A DNA stretch of 64,000 bases from Candidula unifasciata (GCA_905116865.2 CAJHNH020007935.1:212501-276500), one strand, 5' to 3'. Positions 42,892-54,114 are shown, counted from the first letter of the stretch. A program made the numbers and translations. The notes: generated by a model not told the origin, from the letters alone.

Positions 42892-43344
42892 CTGAAATCG
42901 CTAGAGAAAGCTGACTGGGTGTCTGTAGTCACCCTTTAGAATTCTTATTGTTGAGAAGGAACAATTTATGGCATTGTCATTGGCGCAAACACAGACAGTC
43001 ATTTGTCACTTTCGTTAACCTTTCAAGTTTACATTTCGCACTGATTAATCAAAAACTCTCACTGGGAGATCCTGTACGGCTCAATACTGAGAAAAATTAA
43101 TTCCCAACTACGGCCTGCCGGAGTTTTACTGACAGTTAGACAAGGGGTAGGAAACCCAGCAAATACATTAAAAGAACATCACGTAGATTTTCGTTGACAG
43201 TAAATATTGGGAAGCTTGACTGCTCTTTTGCGGTGTCTACTTTATTGAGTAAAAGCGAGATTACCAATTTGATACATAACGTACAAAGAAACTGTAAATA
43301 TTTTCTTTACGTATCAATATTCGATTCTCAGAATATCTTGGACA

Positions 43345-43665
43345 AAGAAGATGACAAATATTGACATCTTAAAAGATCTGAACATCAAGGAAGATTGGCT
43401 AATAAACAGCATCCTTTCTCGAAAGCTGAAATATTTTGGTCATATCAAGCGCCACGACGAATTGGAGAAAATTATAGCAGAAGTCATGGTACCAGGAAGG
43501 ATGGGCAGAGGCCGACCGACACGAAGATGGGCACAGGATATAAGTGACTCCTTGAGTGTGAAAGTTCATGGGGCGGGAGAGCTGGCAAGAGACCGAGTTT
43601 CTTACAGGCAGACTGTGATGAGAACGGCGTTCTGCAAAGGACCTGCTACATGATGATGATCAATA
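43345..43665 (+). mobile_element. RTE-like LINE 3' tail (GRP-RW family), TGATGATG end
   Basis: A 100-codon frame from MTNIDILKDLNIKEDWLINS through LKYFGHIKRHDELEKIIAEV and GRPTRRWAQDI to RTAFCKGPAT, then TGATGATGATC. It includes more upstream sequence than the other copies. Confidence 0.85.
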
Positions 43666-43744
43666 TTCGAGAAAAATGGGGAAACCCGAATATGAATGGA
43701 TGACTCACATAACAATATACAAATTAAAAGGTGACAGGTAATTT

Positions 43745-44390
43745 CGCAGAAGATTCACAACCAGTCAAGTAACCAATCAACCAACCACCTTATTAGCCAA
43801 TTACAAATCGTCCAAATAGCTAACCAACTATCTTACGAACAAATCAACCTACCAACGATCCAACCATTGATTCAATTGACCAATCAACGAATACATGTTT
43901 GGTCAACTCTAAGCTACCACTTTCATATATGGACCCTTACTACAACTGATGAATTCAAAATCGCAACCACAGAGATGAAATGTCTTAGAAGAGCTGTTAT
44001 GGTAACAAATAAAGTTATTATTTTTTTAAAAAAAGAATAGGATTGCAACTGATTAGACAATTCATTAAAGACAAGAATTCCTAGTACTAACTACCCCAGA
44101 GAGCAACAACGATGAAATATAATTTACAGGGAAATAGGACGACGGCATCACAAACAACCTTAGAGACATTAATACCAACTTAAAAAGCGCATTAGAAAAA
44201 ACATACAAAGAACCCTTACATCTCCTTCCACTCCTCCATGAGATGATTGGAGGAAGATAAGAAGAGAAGAAAAAACAACAACAAATCAGCCAACGAGCTA
44301 ACCAACTAACTAATCAACCATCCAGTCAGCCAACCAATGAAACAACAAACCTGCTAACCAAGCAACCAGTGAAAGAATCAGCAACTGCAA
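43745..44390. repeat. Degenerate CCAA/AACC repeat split by a LINE fragment
   Basis: CAACCAACC-like units at 43750-43890 and again at 44280-44380 surround a LINE-derived segment (43970-44275) starting GAAATGTCTTAGAAGAGCTG and ending GAGAAGAAAAAAC. This suggests insertion into a pre-existing simple repeat. Confidence 0.6.
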
Positions 44391-44394
44391 GTGT

Positions 44395-44485
44395 GTATAC
44401 AGTGTAGTGAGTTAAGTCCAGAATTGACACCACCTCACTTGGGGCATTCCTATATGCGCACAGTCCTCCCTATTCAGCAGCCAGC
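44395..44485 (-). mobile_element. LINE 3' tail fragment (RNase-H family)
   Basis: The minus strand GCGCATATAGGAATGCCCCA with GTCAATTCTGGACTTAACTC matches the GCATGGGAATGCCCCGAGTG...CTTGACTCAACTC end of the copy at 30466. Confidence 0.55.
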
Positions 44486-44499
44486 ACAAAGTTCCAGTA

Positions 44500-45600
44500 C
44501 TAATGGTACCGACCCTAGTCTGGTTATATGTCCGTCTAGCCTTTCCTCTGAGTGTAATAAGCTAGCCAGACCCTCTCATCACACCCAGATGCCTCATTTT
44601 CTCCTAGCCATAATAATCTAGTTTCTCTTCTGAGTATACAGTGAAAACTCACGATACCTGTGTGCCTGGATACGAGTTTATTCCGGAATGCCAGGTCAGG
44701 TGTGAGCTGGAGAGACTAGAACTATCGCCGTTACCCGACAGTTCCATAGCGTTTACATGGATTAGGTCACGCGGACTTAAGCCAGTCGACAAGGCACTTG
44801 CTAATGATTAACATTGGCATCATGGTCAGAAATAGCCCCGTTTTGCTCCTGGCACAAAACAAAACAAAATAAAAATAACAGTGCAACAAATCACCCCCCT
44901 CCCCCACCCTTTTTTTTTAACAAATGAAAACATTATTGTGTAAAGAATAGTGTATTTTTTTTTAGGGCTAGGGCGAATTGCAATTATTATCATTTATATT
45001 ATTAGGGTGGGGGTGGGGGGGGGGATGGGGGAGATTTTTGGTATACGAATTATTCACCATAGGCGCTCAGTCATGGGCAGGATTAGATTCTTATCCTTAG
45101 GTCTTTACACTCCAAAAAACTGACATCTATGTTTAGCAAATTTATGTATCCATTTTTGTGTTTTTTATGTATCCATTTTTGTGTTTGTTATCTACTGGCA
45201 TTGCCACAGCAAATCCTGTCTCACATACCCTATTCTCCTAAAACAGACATTTATTGTCCGTTAACACCCGTTCCTTTTCCCGCCTTTCTTGTGTGAAGTT
45301 CACCTACATAGTGGCGTCTATGCAACGAAAGTCGCTGATACAATTTGAGTGCGCGAACTTGCCTTGTTTGAATATGTTCTGTTTCTCCCATACATTGTTA
45401 CCCTTGTCAGCTTTCGGCAATTCTTGGCGCCAACCAGTCCACTGACGGAACTGCCAGATTGAAAAGATAATTTAAAATCAAACACGCTCGTCTGTTAGTT
45501 AGAAGGTGTTAGATTCAGATCAGCTAAGGGCGAATTTAAAAAAAAAAAAAAAAAAGTTGAGCATGGTTCCCAAGTCTGCCATGTCTAAAATGGATACAAG
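44500..45600. other. No gene recognised; poly-G and poly-A tracts
   Basis: Contains a short LINE remnant (GCCAGTCGACAAGGCACTTG at 44782, as in 34350), G-rich tracts at 45005-45030 and an A-run at 45538-45555. Nothing coding was seen. Confidence 0.5.
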
Positions 45601-45604
45601 AAAA

Positions 45605-45720
45605 TGTTATGCGAAGTAAAGGCGGCCGGCGTGATGTTGATACTTAACCCATGGAGTGCCGATTGGTCTACAGAAACAGAAAAGACAATCTAGAATCTTA
45701 AACCCGATACGCCACCACAT
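45605..45720 (+). repeat. SINE-B core fragment
   Basis: GAAGTAAAGGCGGCCGGCGT, then ATGTTGATACTTAACCCATG and GTGCCGATTGGTCTACAG. Confidence 0.65.
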
Positions 45721-45924
45721 GGCATTAAATAATCAGAGTCGTGCCGTGTTATGATACAGAGACGCCGTCGCATCAGGCGGCACTAAAGAGGAGGAAAAGG
45801 GGGGGGGGGTGGGGGGGGGGCGACATAAGCAGCGAAATCAATTACAATTTTAACATTTGAGAGGCGGCATTTTGAATACTTGCATCCTACTGAGAAAAAC
45901 GCAAGACCCTAAACAGTCGTCATA

Positions 45925-46215
45925 TTCCCCCGTGTGGGTTCTGGGCCCCATTGTGGGGAAAACAAGAATAGACCCACTGCCTCCCCAAAAGCATGTCGTA
46001 AGAGTCGACTAATTGGGAAGCTTCCTTTGAAGTCGGAGTGCATCTGCCGGAGAGGCAAGGAACCAACAGTCTGTATTCAAGAAAATGAGATCTGTAAAAC
46101 TGATGCACACGCAACACTCAGGTTCTGGAGCAGGACTGCAGTTCAGTAGTGGACGAGCAACCAGAACCTTCCGCCAGAGTTTACAGCTGGTGAACGTTAA
46201 GAAGAAAGAAGAAGT
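45925..46215 (+). repeat. Family F, reference copy
   Basis: Best copy of this 285-bp family: CCCCGTGTGGGTTCTGGGCC, AAGCATGTCGTAAGAGTCGA, TGATGCACACGCAACACTCA, GGACGAGCAACCAGAACCTT and CCGCCAGAGTTTACAGCTGG, ending AAGAAGAAAGAAGAAG. No A/B boxes seen. Other copies: 25776, 35525, 56245, 59640. Confidence 0.8.
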
Positions 46216-46283
46216 CGTCATATTGTGTGTGCAAGGCCCATCTTCTCGCTAAACCTAGAAGGAATTCTCATTTTCATAGTTAC

Positions 46284-46605
46284 ATAATAAGTGACACATT
46301 AGAGTAAAATGTTGGGATGGACTTTTGTAATACATGTGCTTTTAGAGTTTAAAGTGTTCTCCTCTCCCTCTACCACACTCACAATCTTTGTAATTGGTGA
46401 CACATTAGAGTAAAATGTTGGAATGGACTTTTGCAATACATGTGCTTTTAGAGTTCAAAGTTTTCTCCTCTCCCTCTACCACACTCACAATCTTTGTAAT
46501 TGGTGACACATTAAAGTAAAATGTTGGAATGGACTTTTGTAATACATGTGCTTTTGGAGTTCAAAGTTTTCTCCTCTCCCTCTACCACACTCACAATCTT
46601 TGTCC
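46284..46605. repeat. 106-bp tandem repeat, three units
   Basis: GTGACACATTAGAGTAAAAT recurs at 46291, 46397 and 46503, exactly 106 bp apart, with a few substitutions per unit. Each unit ends TACCACACTCACAATCTTTG. Confidence 0.95.
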
Positions 46606-46937
46606 ACACCCTACCTATCTTTCATCGGTTAACGCTTTCTGTACTTCCCAAATGACCACTCTCCTCCTCCTCCTCTTCTTCCTCCTCCTCCTAACAATTA
46701 GACAAAGACGACCAGTGTTATTTCGGATACGCTATGAGAAGGAATAGATTCGAGAACCTGGTGATCAGCATGATAGTCTTCTATGCTTATCGGCTTGGCA
46801 CATGATGATGTTGCGATGGCAATGAAAAGGCTCTACTTTCACGAAACCTGTAAGTGACTCTATCTGCTATGGTATTCACAATATTTGTCTCCCAAATGAA
46901 CATCTGTACCGTCTCCAATCTCTTCCCCTATTGGACT

Positions 46938-47456
46938 CTCTACACCAGTGTTGCCACTTTTCTTTGACAAAAAACATTCAAAACGGAGTCAAAAAATATC
47001 TAAAAACATCTAAATTTGCGTGAAAAACATTTAGAAAAAACATCAAAATGGAAAGAGTCATAAATTACATAGCAATTGATATGACTTACCCTATAGAATC
47101 CTGTCCTCATCTTTACTGAAGTCTTACAAGATCCACGTGATAAACTTAGCTTGGATGATGAAGTTGAAGCTTCAGATCCACAATGATTCTGGTATGCCTT
47201 AGCTGTTCCAATTTCTTTAAAACCCGATCAGAGAGCTGATAAGTGGAACAACCTTTTCCTACTCTTATCAAGCCGAATTTTATTGTCAAGATAGAATTCA
47301 GGAGGTCAAATTTCATCCTGTTTGTTAGGTTATATTTGATAAATTCATTCCAAATGTAAAACGTCTAGAAAAAAATCTACCATCTAAACGTCAAAAACGA
47401 CATCTAAATGCAAGGGAAAACATCTAAATCTGCAAAGTGGCAACACTGCTCTACAC
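46938..47456. mobile_element. hAT-type MITE with perfect TIRs and 8-bp TSD
   Basis: The element spans 46946-47448 (503 bp), with ends CAGTGTTGCCACTTT and AAAGTGGCAACACTG, perfect 15-bp inverted repeats. CTCTACAC is duplicated directly outside both ends (46938-46945 and 47449-47456). CAGTG ends plus an 8-bp duplication are diagnostic of the hAT superfamily. Subterminal ACATCTAAAT motifs repeat near both ends, as for transposase-binding sites. No transposase frame remains. Confidence 0.93.
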
Positions 47457-47474
47457 TACTCATCATAATTCTCG

Positions 47475-47820
47475 TCCCGAAGGAAGGGCATGCTCCGTTC
47501 AAAGTGGCAAGCATCACTTCAGAGGTCCAGGGTAGTTAGCGTCCTTTAGATATTTTCTCCAGGTCATGCCGTTGTGTTGGGAAATAAGCAGGCAGACAGA
47601 ATGGCCGGCTCTTCACCATTTGGTGGTGAATTAATGTATGACAGGCTAGATATTGTGAGGGCCCTTTGGGAGCGAGTGAACAGTGCGGAGGCACAGAAGA
47701 TCATTACGGTCTAAGGAAAATGGCGCTCTTCGCTTGCTGAAGATGAAGACGGAGCGCTTATGCGAGTGTTCCGAGGGCTGTGATATCGATTCTTAATTCA
47801 ACAGTCAACATTCAACATTC
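47475..47820 (+). mobile_element. LINE 3' end (RNase-H family), decayed
   Basis: Nucleotide homologue of 20720-21140: CGTTCAAAGTGGCAAGCATC, ATATTTTCTCCAGGTCATGC, GGGCCCTTTGGGAGCGAGTG and a TTCTTAATTCAACAGTC tail, with internal deletion and frameshifts. Confidence 0.75.
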
Positions 47821-47824
47821 TCGT

Positions 47825-47880
47825 CCCAACGTGGGACGCAATTTTTCAACCCTTTAAAGCCCCAACCTGACTGGACACTG
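47825..47880 (+). repeat. SINE-A start fragment
   Basis: CAACGTGGGACGCAATTTTT and AAAGCCCCAACCTGACTGG are the first 55 bp of SINE-A. Confidence 0.55.
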
Positions 47881-48253
47881 TTCGAACACACACACACACA
47901 ATTACAATCACAACCACGTTCAACCTCTGTTGGCAGTCACAGCTACCAGCAGGCTCAGGTTGTATTTGTGGTATGGTTTATTTGGCTAAGGCTCTGGTAT
48001 GTGCGCCAGCTATCTGGCCTAATTTCCCTGTCCTCGTCATCATCATCTTCATCATCATCTTAATCGTCATCTTCATCATCATTTTCATATACATTATCAT
48101 CATCACCATCGCTACCATTGCCATCCAATTGTGCCTATCACATGTAGCTGGCAAATTATTCTACCATTTCGTTATACCCTGTGCAATTTATAGTATTAGA
48201 TTATCTAATATTGATGAGAGAGGAATTAGAAATACATAGCGTGTTATAATCAA

Positions 48254-48279
48254 CAACGCAAATTGAGAGAGAGATAGAG

Positions 48280-48337
<58 letters not shown>
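48254..48337. repeat. (GA)n microsatellite
   Basis: GAGAGA alternation over about 75 bp with a few GATA interruptions at the left. Confidence 0.95.
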
Positions 48338-48338
<1 letters not shown>

Positions 48339-48778
48339 ACAGTAGCTAATTTAGTTTTCTCTACACCGTTAATTGTCCCGTGGGATCTCGACTAGTATCA
48401 GGTAGTTGTTGTTCAGTTGGCACCCTTCCATCATTGTTTACAAGTTCGTGCCAGCAGGCATGCAATGTAGCCAGCTCGCCACCTCCCATCCTCGAAGAGC
48501 AATCGTCTGATGGCCACGGATCACTAAACTAAACTAGAAGGTTACTGCGAGCAGTCTAAAAGCTTTTCAGGTTTTTGTTTAAATACATATCGCCCCCCCC
48601 CCCCACTCCTTTCCTCCCCCGGCAGGATAAAACGGTACGCAGCACCAGAACCTTTATTTTAAAGGAAAAAAGTCCTGGATGCAGAAATCTCATTTCTCAA
48701 TTTGCAAATGTTGTCGTCCAGTGGGTACGGATTAAGAAAATCCTTAATTAGTGTTATTTCACGACACGCCAGTTAATG

Positions 48779-48861
<83 letters not shown>
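48779..48861. repeat. (AT)n microsatellite
   Basis: Pure AT alternation of about 80 bp directly upstream of a SINE-A copy. Confidence 0.95.
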
Positions 48862-48862
<1 letters not shown>

Positions 48863-48867
48863 CCACC

Positions 48868-49035
48868 CCACCCCAAGTAGGGACCCCAGAACACAAAAAG
48901 GGCCATAATTATGACCAACGGCTTAACGGGGTTTCCAGGACCTCTCCACGGGTGATCCTAATCTGCATGGTGGTCCTTTGTGTCACCGGGTGTTTATCGC
49001 TCTGTTTGATGTCCTGGTGGGGTACAACTACCTAA
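48868..49035 (+). repeat. SINE-A copy
   Basis: CCCCACCCCAAGTAGGG, AACGGGGTTTCCAGGACCTC, TGTGTCACCGGGTGTTTATC and GATGTCCTGGTGGGGTACAA; the tail is AACTACCTAACTACC. Confidence 0.75.
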
Positions 49036-49184
49036 CTACCTGCGAGCGGTTTGGTAGCAGACCAGTCTGCGCTAGTTTCAGCACTGGTATAAGCGTTGTA
49101 TAACCCCCCCCCCCCCTCCCCCCCCCCCCAATGTATTAACAAGCTCATAAGCATCACCTATCATCAGATGGTTTCCACAACGGT

Positions 49185-49440
49185 GATATGCTCATGGTGC
49201 GCTTGAATGTCTCTCTTTCTTTATCCAGCTCTCCAGTCTTATGTGTTGTCATAGCTAATGTGTCTTTAATGTTCCGTATCCACATTCGCGATCTCTACCT
49301 CCTCCTCCTCCTTGTATCCCAGGAAAATGAACGCTCCAGGCCACCATGATGTTAAACATGTCCTGAATACCTTAACTTTGAGAACAGGATGCTGTTTACC
49401 AGTCAATTCTCCTCCATATCCAGGATGTCAGTATGATCCT
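49185..49440 (-). mobile_element. RTE-like LINE 3' tail (GRP-RW family), broken
   Basis: The minus strand contains GAATTGACTGGTAAACAGCA, AGGTATTCAGGACATGTTTA and ACTGGAGAGCTGGATAAAGA, homologous to 43345-43650 but with stops and a GAGGAGGAGG expansion. Confidence 0.7.
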
Positions 49441-49444
49441 TTTT

Positions 49445-50290
49445 TTTTCTTGGTTTAAGTTATACGTTTTCGCTGGCGCTTCGGAGCTTCGTGGTTTATG
49501 ACAGATCTAGACTAGCCAGCAGTCTCTGAGTGAAGAGAGGCAGGGCTGTATGGTATAAAAGGGATGCAAGGAAGTCGATACCCTTGCTTCTAAGACAGGA
49601 AATAAAATGTTAAAAGTAAATGTCTAAAGTCAACACATGAAGTAATACTTTTTGAAAACAAAAATAATGAATCGTAAATTGAAAACGTTCGCACATCCCA
49701 TGTGTTTGGTTTACATAACAACGCACATGTAATGAAAAGAAAAAAAAGTAAGCACTTGTTCTGGGGCTACGGTTGTACGTTTTGGGCAAAAATATCATTT
49801 TTCGGGTATTTCGGTATTTTGGGCACTAACTGTTTTATTGCAAATTAAAGAGAAGCAACTTACCGAACAGGTAAGAAAGCTGGGTTCTAACATAGGAGAC
49901 ATAGGTTCAAATCCTCGGTCATGTTGCAGATTTGTTTACGTCTGGGGTAAAAATTAAACCCTAACCGAAAAATAGTCATGGCGACAGCGCAAGTCAGGCC
50001 GCTCTACATCCTCAGCTTCAAGAACCCCCACCCTCCTGCCCACGCCCTGTCTACATCACAAAAAGTGGTAAATACAGTCAGTAATGACAGTTTTATTATA
50101 GTTTTAAATCAAAGAATCAAATGGTTTGGCCATGTCGTCAGAATGGAACCAAATTAGCCAGAAGATAGAGCGTAATACATGATACACGAGAAGAACAGGC
50201 TGCAAGGCTAAGTAAGAGCAGGCTACAAGGCAGAAAGCCTGTTCGTTTCTCAACACGCCTGAATACCCTGGAGAACATTTCCAAAAGACA
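49445..50290. other. No gene recognised; possible tRNA-like fragment
   Basis: GACATAGGTTCAAATCCTCGG at 49900 is B-box-like without a clear A-box. A LINE-like phrase (AATGGTTTGGCCATGTCGTC at 50118) is a remnant of the FGHVVR motif. Otherwise featureless; a C13 run is at 50289. Confidence 0.4.
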
Positions 50291-50303
50291 CCCCCCCCCC
50301 CCA

Positions 50304-50389
<86 letters not shown>
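50304..50389. repeat. (TA)n microsatellite
   Basis: About 84 bp of pure TA between a C-run and LINE sequence. Confidence 0.95.
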
Positions 50390-50394
<5 letters not shown>

Positions 50395-50592
50395 CAGAGC
50401 AGTACCGCCAGCACTAAAAGCATATGTAACTATCTGTTCATTGATTTTAAAAAGGCTTTTGACTGAGTAAGGCATGCAGAAATTAATACATACGGTGGTG
50501 GTAACAAGTGATAAAATGAGCCTCGGTTTGAATATTGGGAAGACAGTGCCTAAATGTCGAATAAGAGTCAAAGGCGTTATTTTTGAACAAGT

Positions 50593-50839
50593 ACAGAAAT
50601 GTAAGTCGGCTCTGTGGCTAAGTCGATGTGAACGCTTCGCTTCGTAATGCCGGGATGCCAGGTTCGATCCCAGCTGCGTTGGTTTCGACAGTGGTATCAA
50701 GAAAGCCGACCGTCCAGAAGGCATTGGCAAACTACTGGATGTAACTTGCCTAGAGAAACCACACAACAGCCAGGGGCTGTTGGGGTTGGTTCTGCAACGT
50801 CCTGTAAAGGATACGCAACTAACCTAACAGAAATGTAAG
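50593..50839 (+). repeat. SINE-C (tRNA-derived), full length, with 13-bp TSD
   Basis: The body 50606-50826 is flanked by ACAGAAATGTAAG at 50593-50605 and 50827-50839. The A-box-like TGGCTAAGTCG is at 50615 and the B-box GGTTCGATCCC at 50661. The 3' end is AAAGGATACGCAACTAACC. No poly(A); the end probably mimics a partner LINE 3' end. Confidence 0.92.
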
Positions 50840-51209
50840 TATCTGGGTACACAGATAACTTCCGATGGAAGGTGTATCACAGAGATAAAGAATAGAATAG
50901 GACAGGCCAAAACTGCATTTTATAAGACGAAGAACATTTTGGGCACTAAATCCATATCATTGGATGTTATGAAAAGAATTCTCGCAAGCAAAATAGAGCC
51001 AGTTTTAACATACGACTGTGAATTCTATACAATTAATAAATAGGCCGAACAATATCTTGAAGCTTCGGAGCTGTGGTTTTACAGAAGAATCATTATAATT
51101 CCTTGCACAGCTAAGAGGAGTAACTCAGATGTTTTGAAAGAGGCAGGTGCTTGAAGACAACTTATCATCACAAACATCAGAACGAAACAGACATAATTTG
51201 TTGGTCATG

Positions 51210-51500
51210 TAATGAGAAGAGGAGTCGCCGTGGCGTAGCGGCTAGACGCTCGAGTTCGGATCAGAAGGTCCTGGGTTCGCTCCCTGGCGGAGCCGGACTT
51301 TTTTAAAAAAATGACCTTGACTTCCAGGTCGACCCAGTCTTGAGTGGGTACCGGGTGCAGTCTCGGGAAGTAAAGGTGGCTGGCGTGATGCTGACCACAT
51401 CACCCATCTTGTGCCGAATTGACTATAAAAAATATAGGTCCAGCCCTATATGCCCTAAAGGCGTGGAAAATGGACCTTAATTTAACTTAATGAGAAGAGG
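51210..51500 (+). repeat. SINE-B (tRNA-derived), full length, with 13-bp TSD
   Basis: The body 51223-51487 is flanked by TAATGAGAAGAGG at 51210-51222 and 51488-51500. The A-box TGGCGTAGCGGCTAGACG is at 51231 and the B-box GGGTTCGCTCCC at 51273. A T7/A7 linker is followed by a central domain (CAGGTCGACCCAGTCTTGAG, GGCTGGCGTGATGCTGACCA) and a 3' domain with a hairpin-like GCCCTATATGCCC...AAAGGCG end. Confidence 0.93.
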
Positions 51501-51739
51501 GAAACTGGAACATGTAACCAATGGATAGATCTGTGGAAGGAGAGACAGAGGAAGACAGCGAGAGAATATTTTTCAGTCTTTTGTCATGGCATGGAGAGGT
51601 GTCAACACACGCACTGATACATGCAGTTGCGGATCGCAGATTTTGCAGAGGCATGATCGCCCATTCCAGTCGGCTAGGCACTTGACGATGATGGCATGCA
51701 GCACTCTGGGATACTATGAAAAAAGTACGACATGAGTAA

Positions 51740-52690
51740 AACCCTCTTACCTAGCGTAGAATAGCTTTATGATAAAGCCAGTAGTGCTATCGCGCTAAAC
51801 GGACAAAAAGGGAGCTGGTTGCAAACAACAGTAGAAGTCATACAGGGCTGCCTCGTCACACCAACACTGTTTAATATCTTCTTAGAAAGAATTATGACTG
51901 ACGCCCTAGAACAAAATCATGGAACATATAGTATAGGAGGTCGAACTGTTAACAAACTTAAGGTTTGCAGATGACATTGACGGGTTGGCCGGGGAAGAAC
52001 AAGAAATAGTCAAACTTGTAAACCCACTTGATGAAACATGGACCAGGTATGTCATGGAAATAAAGCAGGTAAGACTAACGTGATGACTAATAACTCAGCT
52101 GGAATAGCTACACCAATACACGGCAAAGGTCACAAATTAGATTAAATCAATCATTTCAAATATTTAGGATCCATTTTAAGTGCCCCAGATCCAGACCAGT
52201 AATCATGTCAAGGATTGCCCAGGCAACATCAGTCCTTGCCAAACAACAAATATTATGGAGATCCCCAAAATGTTTCATTTAAAACTAAGCTAAAAGCACT
52301 AGCTATTATTAGTACATTTGTTTATTAGTTTTGAAATGTGGACCTCAACAGCTAAACTGGAAAAGAAGATGCGAGTATTGGAAATACGATCTTTCAGAAG
52401 AATTATTGTCATATCATACAGAGACCATACCATACATGACGAGGTTCACCTAGTTATCCAGCATGTTGGCAAATATGGACCTCCTTTAACTACAGTGAAA
52501 AGACGTAAATGCAATGGTACGGACATATAATAAGATCTAACGACCTCTCAAAAACAATACTACAGGTCTCATTAGAGGGGAAGCGGAGAAGAGGCAGACC
52601 AAGAAAGATCTGGAAACAGAACTGGACAGACCTTAGGCATGCAACCAGGAAGTCCATTGCATCTGGAGGAGGCTGATCAGACAGTAAACA
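51740..52690 (+). mobile_element. RTE-clade LINE fragment: reverse transcriptase to C-terminus
   Basis: GCLVTPTLFNIFLERIMTDA and, after a frameshift, RFADDIDGLAGEEQEIVKL (catalytic FADD) with FKYLGSIL are reverse-transcriptase motifs common to RTE elements of invertebrates. Then FEMWTSTAKLEKKMRVLEI with RRIIVISYRDH and VKRRK, and a final KRRRGRPRKIWKQNW-like segment (52580-52625). Several frame breaks; non-functional. Confidence 0.85.
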
Positions 52691-53080
52691 GCAACTGGTG
52701 ACCCACTGACACAGGATCATCATCATAATCATTATCAGCAGCAGTCTCATCATTATTATGCAGTTGTACTTTTATAATTCACATGGGCTTGCATTCTAGA
52801 CTTTCACTCCTTTCTATCCTGTGCAATCCTTTCACCCTTTCAATTTCATGGATAAGATCCAGTCCAGCACCTTTGGCCTCCTTCATCAATGTTCGTCCTA
52901 GAAGTTTTTTGGACCTCTTCTTTCCTTAGTCCACTGATAGCCCACTGCTATGTCTGTTTGGAGATTCTCATACCTTCATAATGTGCCAAATGTATTGCCA
53001 TCTTTCCTGTCTAATAAACTTTTATAATTTCTTCGCCTTTACCCAAATAATTTAATTTAATGTTAATCAGTATTTTTTAA
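52691..53080. other. No gene recognised
   Basis: AT-rich sequence with T/C-rich phrases; on the minus strand 52860-53000 it has faint resemblance to LINE 3' sequence (AAGGAGGCCAAAGGTGCTGG) but no motif is secure. Confidence 0.35.
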
Positions 53081-53084
53081 AGTT

Positions 53085-53200
53085 CTTTTTAATTACTGGT
53101 GCCATTCGAATCGAAACTCGTTGCTTGCTGATGAAGATGGGGACAGAGCGCCCATGGGAGTGTCCCGAGTGTTATAATGTCGATTTTTAAATGAACATTT
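53085..53200 (+). mobile_element. LINE 3' tail (RNase-H family), about 110 bp
   Basis: CTTGCTGATGAAGATGGGGA, CATGGGAGTGTCCCGAGTGT and a TTTTAAATGAACATTTAACG tail match the ends of copies 20705 and 47475. Confidence 0.7.
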
Positions 53201-53289
53201 AACGTTCAGTATTTTTTATTCATTTTTTTTTTCGAAAGTATTGAACAATCGTTCCATGTAGGTTTGTGGTTATAAATAACAGCATCATT

Positions 53290-53475
53290 TAAGAATGACA
53301 TTCAACCCCACCAAGAGATAAACACCCGGTGATACAAAGTACCACCGTGCGGATGAGCATCACCCAGGGAGAGGTCCCAGAAACCCCATTCAACAGTTAA
53401 GCTATATTAGAGCTCCCGATAAAAGCAAAGAGGGAGCCTTTAAATAACGAAAAATTGCGTCCCGTATCGAGACGA
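53290..53475 (-). repeat. SINE-A copy
   Basis: ACCCCACCAAGAGATAAACA, CGGTGATACAAAGTACCACC, GAGAGGTCCCAGAAACCCCA and AAATAACGAAAAATTGCGTC, minus orientation. Confidence 0.8.
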
Positions 53476-53529
53476 CAGATGATACAGCATCACTTAAACT
53501 AAAGTGTCGAGTACAACAAATAGTCATCT

Positions 53530-53710
53530 CGCCTTTTTTTTTTTTCCATTTCGAGCACCACCCCGGCTGGAATTCCGTTTACGTCATAACCGTCTTCGGG
53601 AGCCCTTATAGAACCCACGGCCAGCTCCAGATTTATAAGGCCGTACAGCTCAAACGGGAATTCCCGTTCTTGTGGAGGAATTGAGTCCCTCTGCGTCCAC
53701 AGTTTTTATC
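53530..53710. repeat. Diverged SINE-like stretch
   Basis: CACCACCCCGGCTGGAATTC and GGAGCCCTTATAGAACCC recall a distorted SINE-A; the match is too weak for orientation. Confidence 0.3.
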
Positions 53711-54114
53711 GAGATGTATACACAAATTAAACTACAGTTTCATTGATTTTCTACATATTTTTTAGAACTATACGTCATTTTAAAGGTAAATAAGTGTGCC
53801 AATTAAATATAACAATAAAGGCTCTTACAGACAAACAAAAATGCTTTTGCTACAGTCAACATGAACATAAACATCAGTAACGTTTAGAAGTAAACTAAAA
53901 GTTGTTCCAGCAAAAGTAAAGAAATAGCAGTGCTAACTCTTTGATTCTGAGAGGGTATTGTGTTTCATCAGAGGAGCGGGGTGGGGGAGGGGGAGCCTGG
54001 GGGAGGGGATGGGTGACATTTGTACTTTATCAAATTTAGCGCATAAAAATACAACTATAAAACATACACAAGTCATTATTAACATAAATATAAATGATTG
54101 ATGGTTATTATTAT

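Larger units (their letters stand above)
50395..51700 (+). mobile_element. RTE-like LINE fragment bearing two nested SINEs
   Basis: With both insertions removed, the frame gives [13 protein letters not shown] codons (50440-50465), a NIGKTVPKCRIRVKG segment, FEQVQKCKYLGTQITSDGR, FYKTKNILGT and KRILASKIEPVLTYDCEF. A decayed terminus follows, ending GATCGCCCATTCCAGTCGGC. These are reverse-transcriptase palm and thumb features. The SINEs at 50607-50826 and 51223-51487 interrupt it, each with a 13-bp duplication. The sister copy at 34010 lacks the second SINE. Confidence 0.85.

Noticed and set aside
51229..51300. Functional tRNA gene
   Set aside because: A- and B-boxes are present, but the sequence is the head of a SINE bounded by target-site duplications, and copies recur with the same body.
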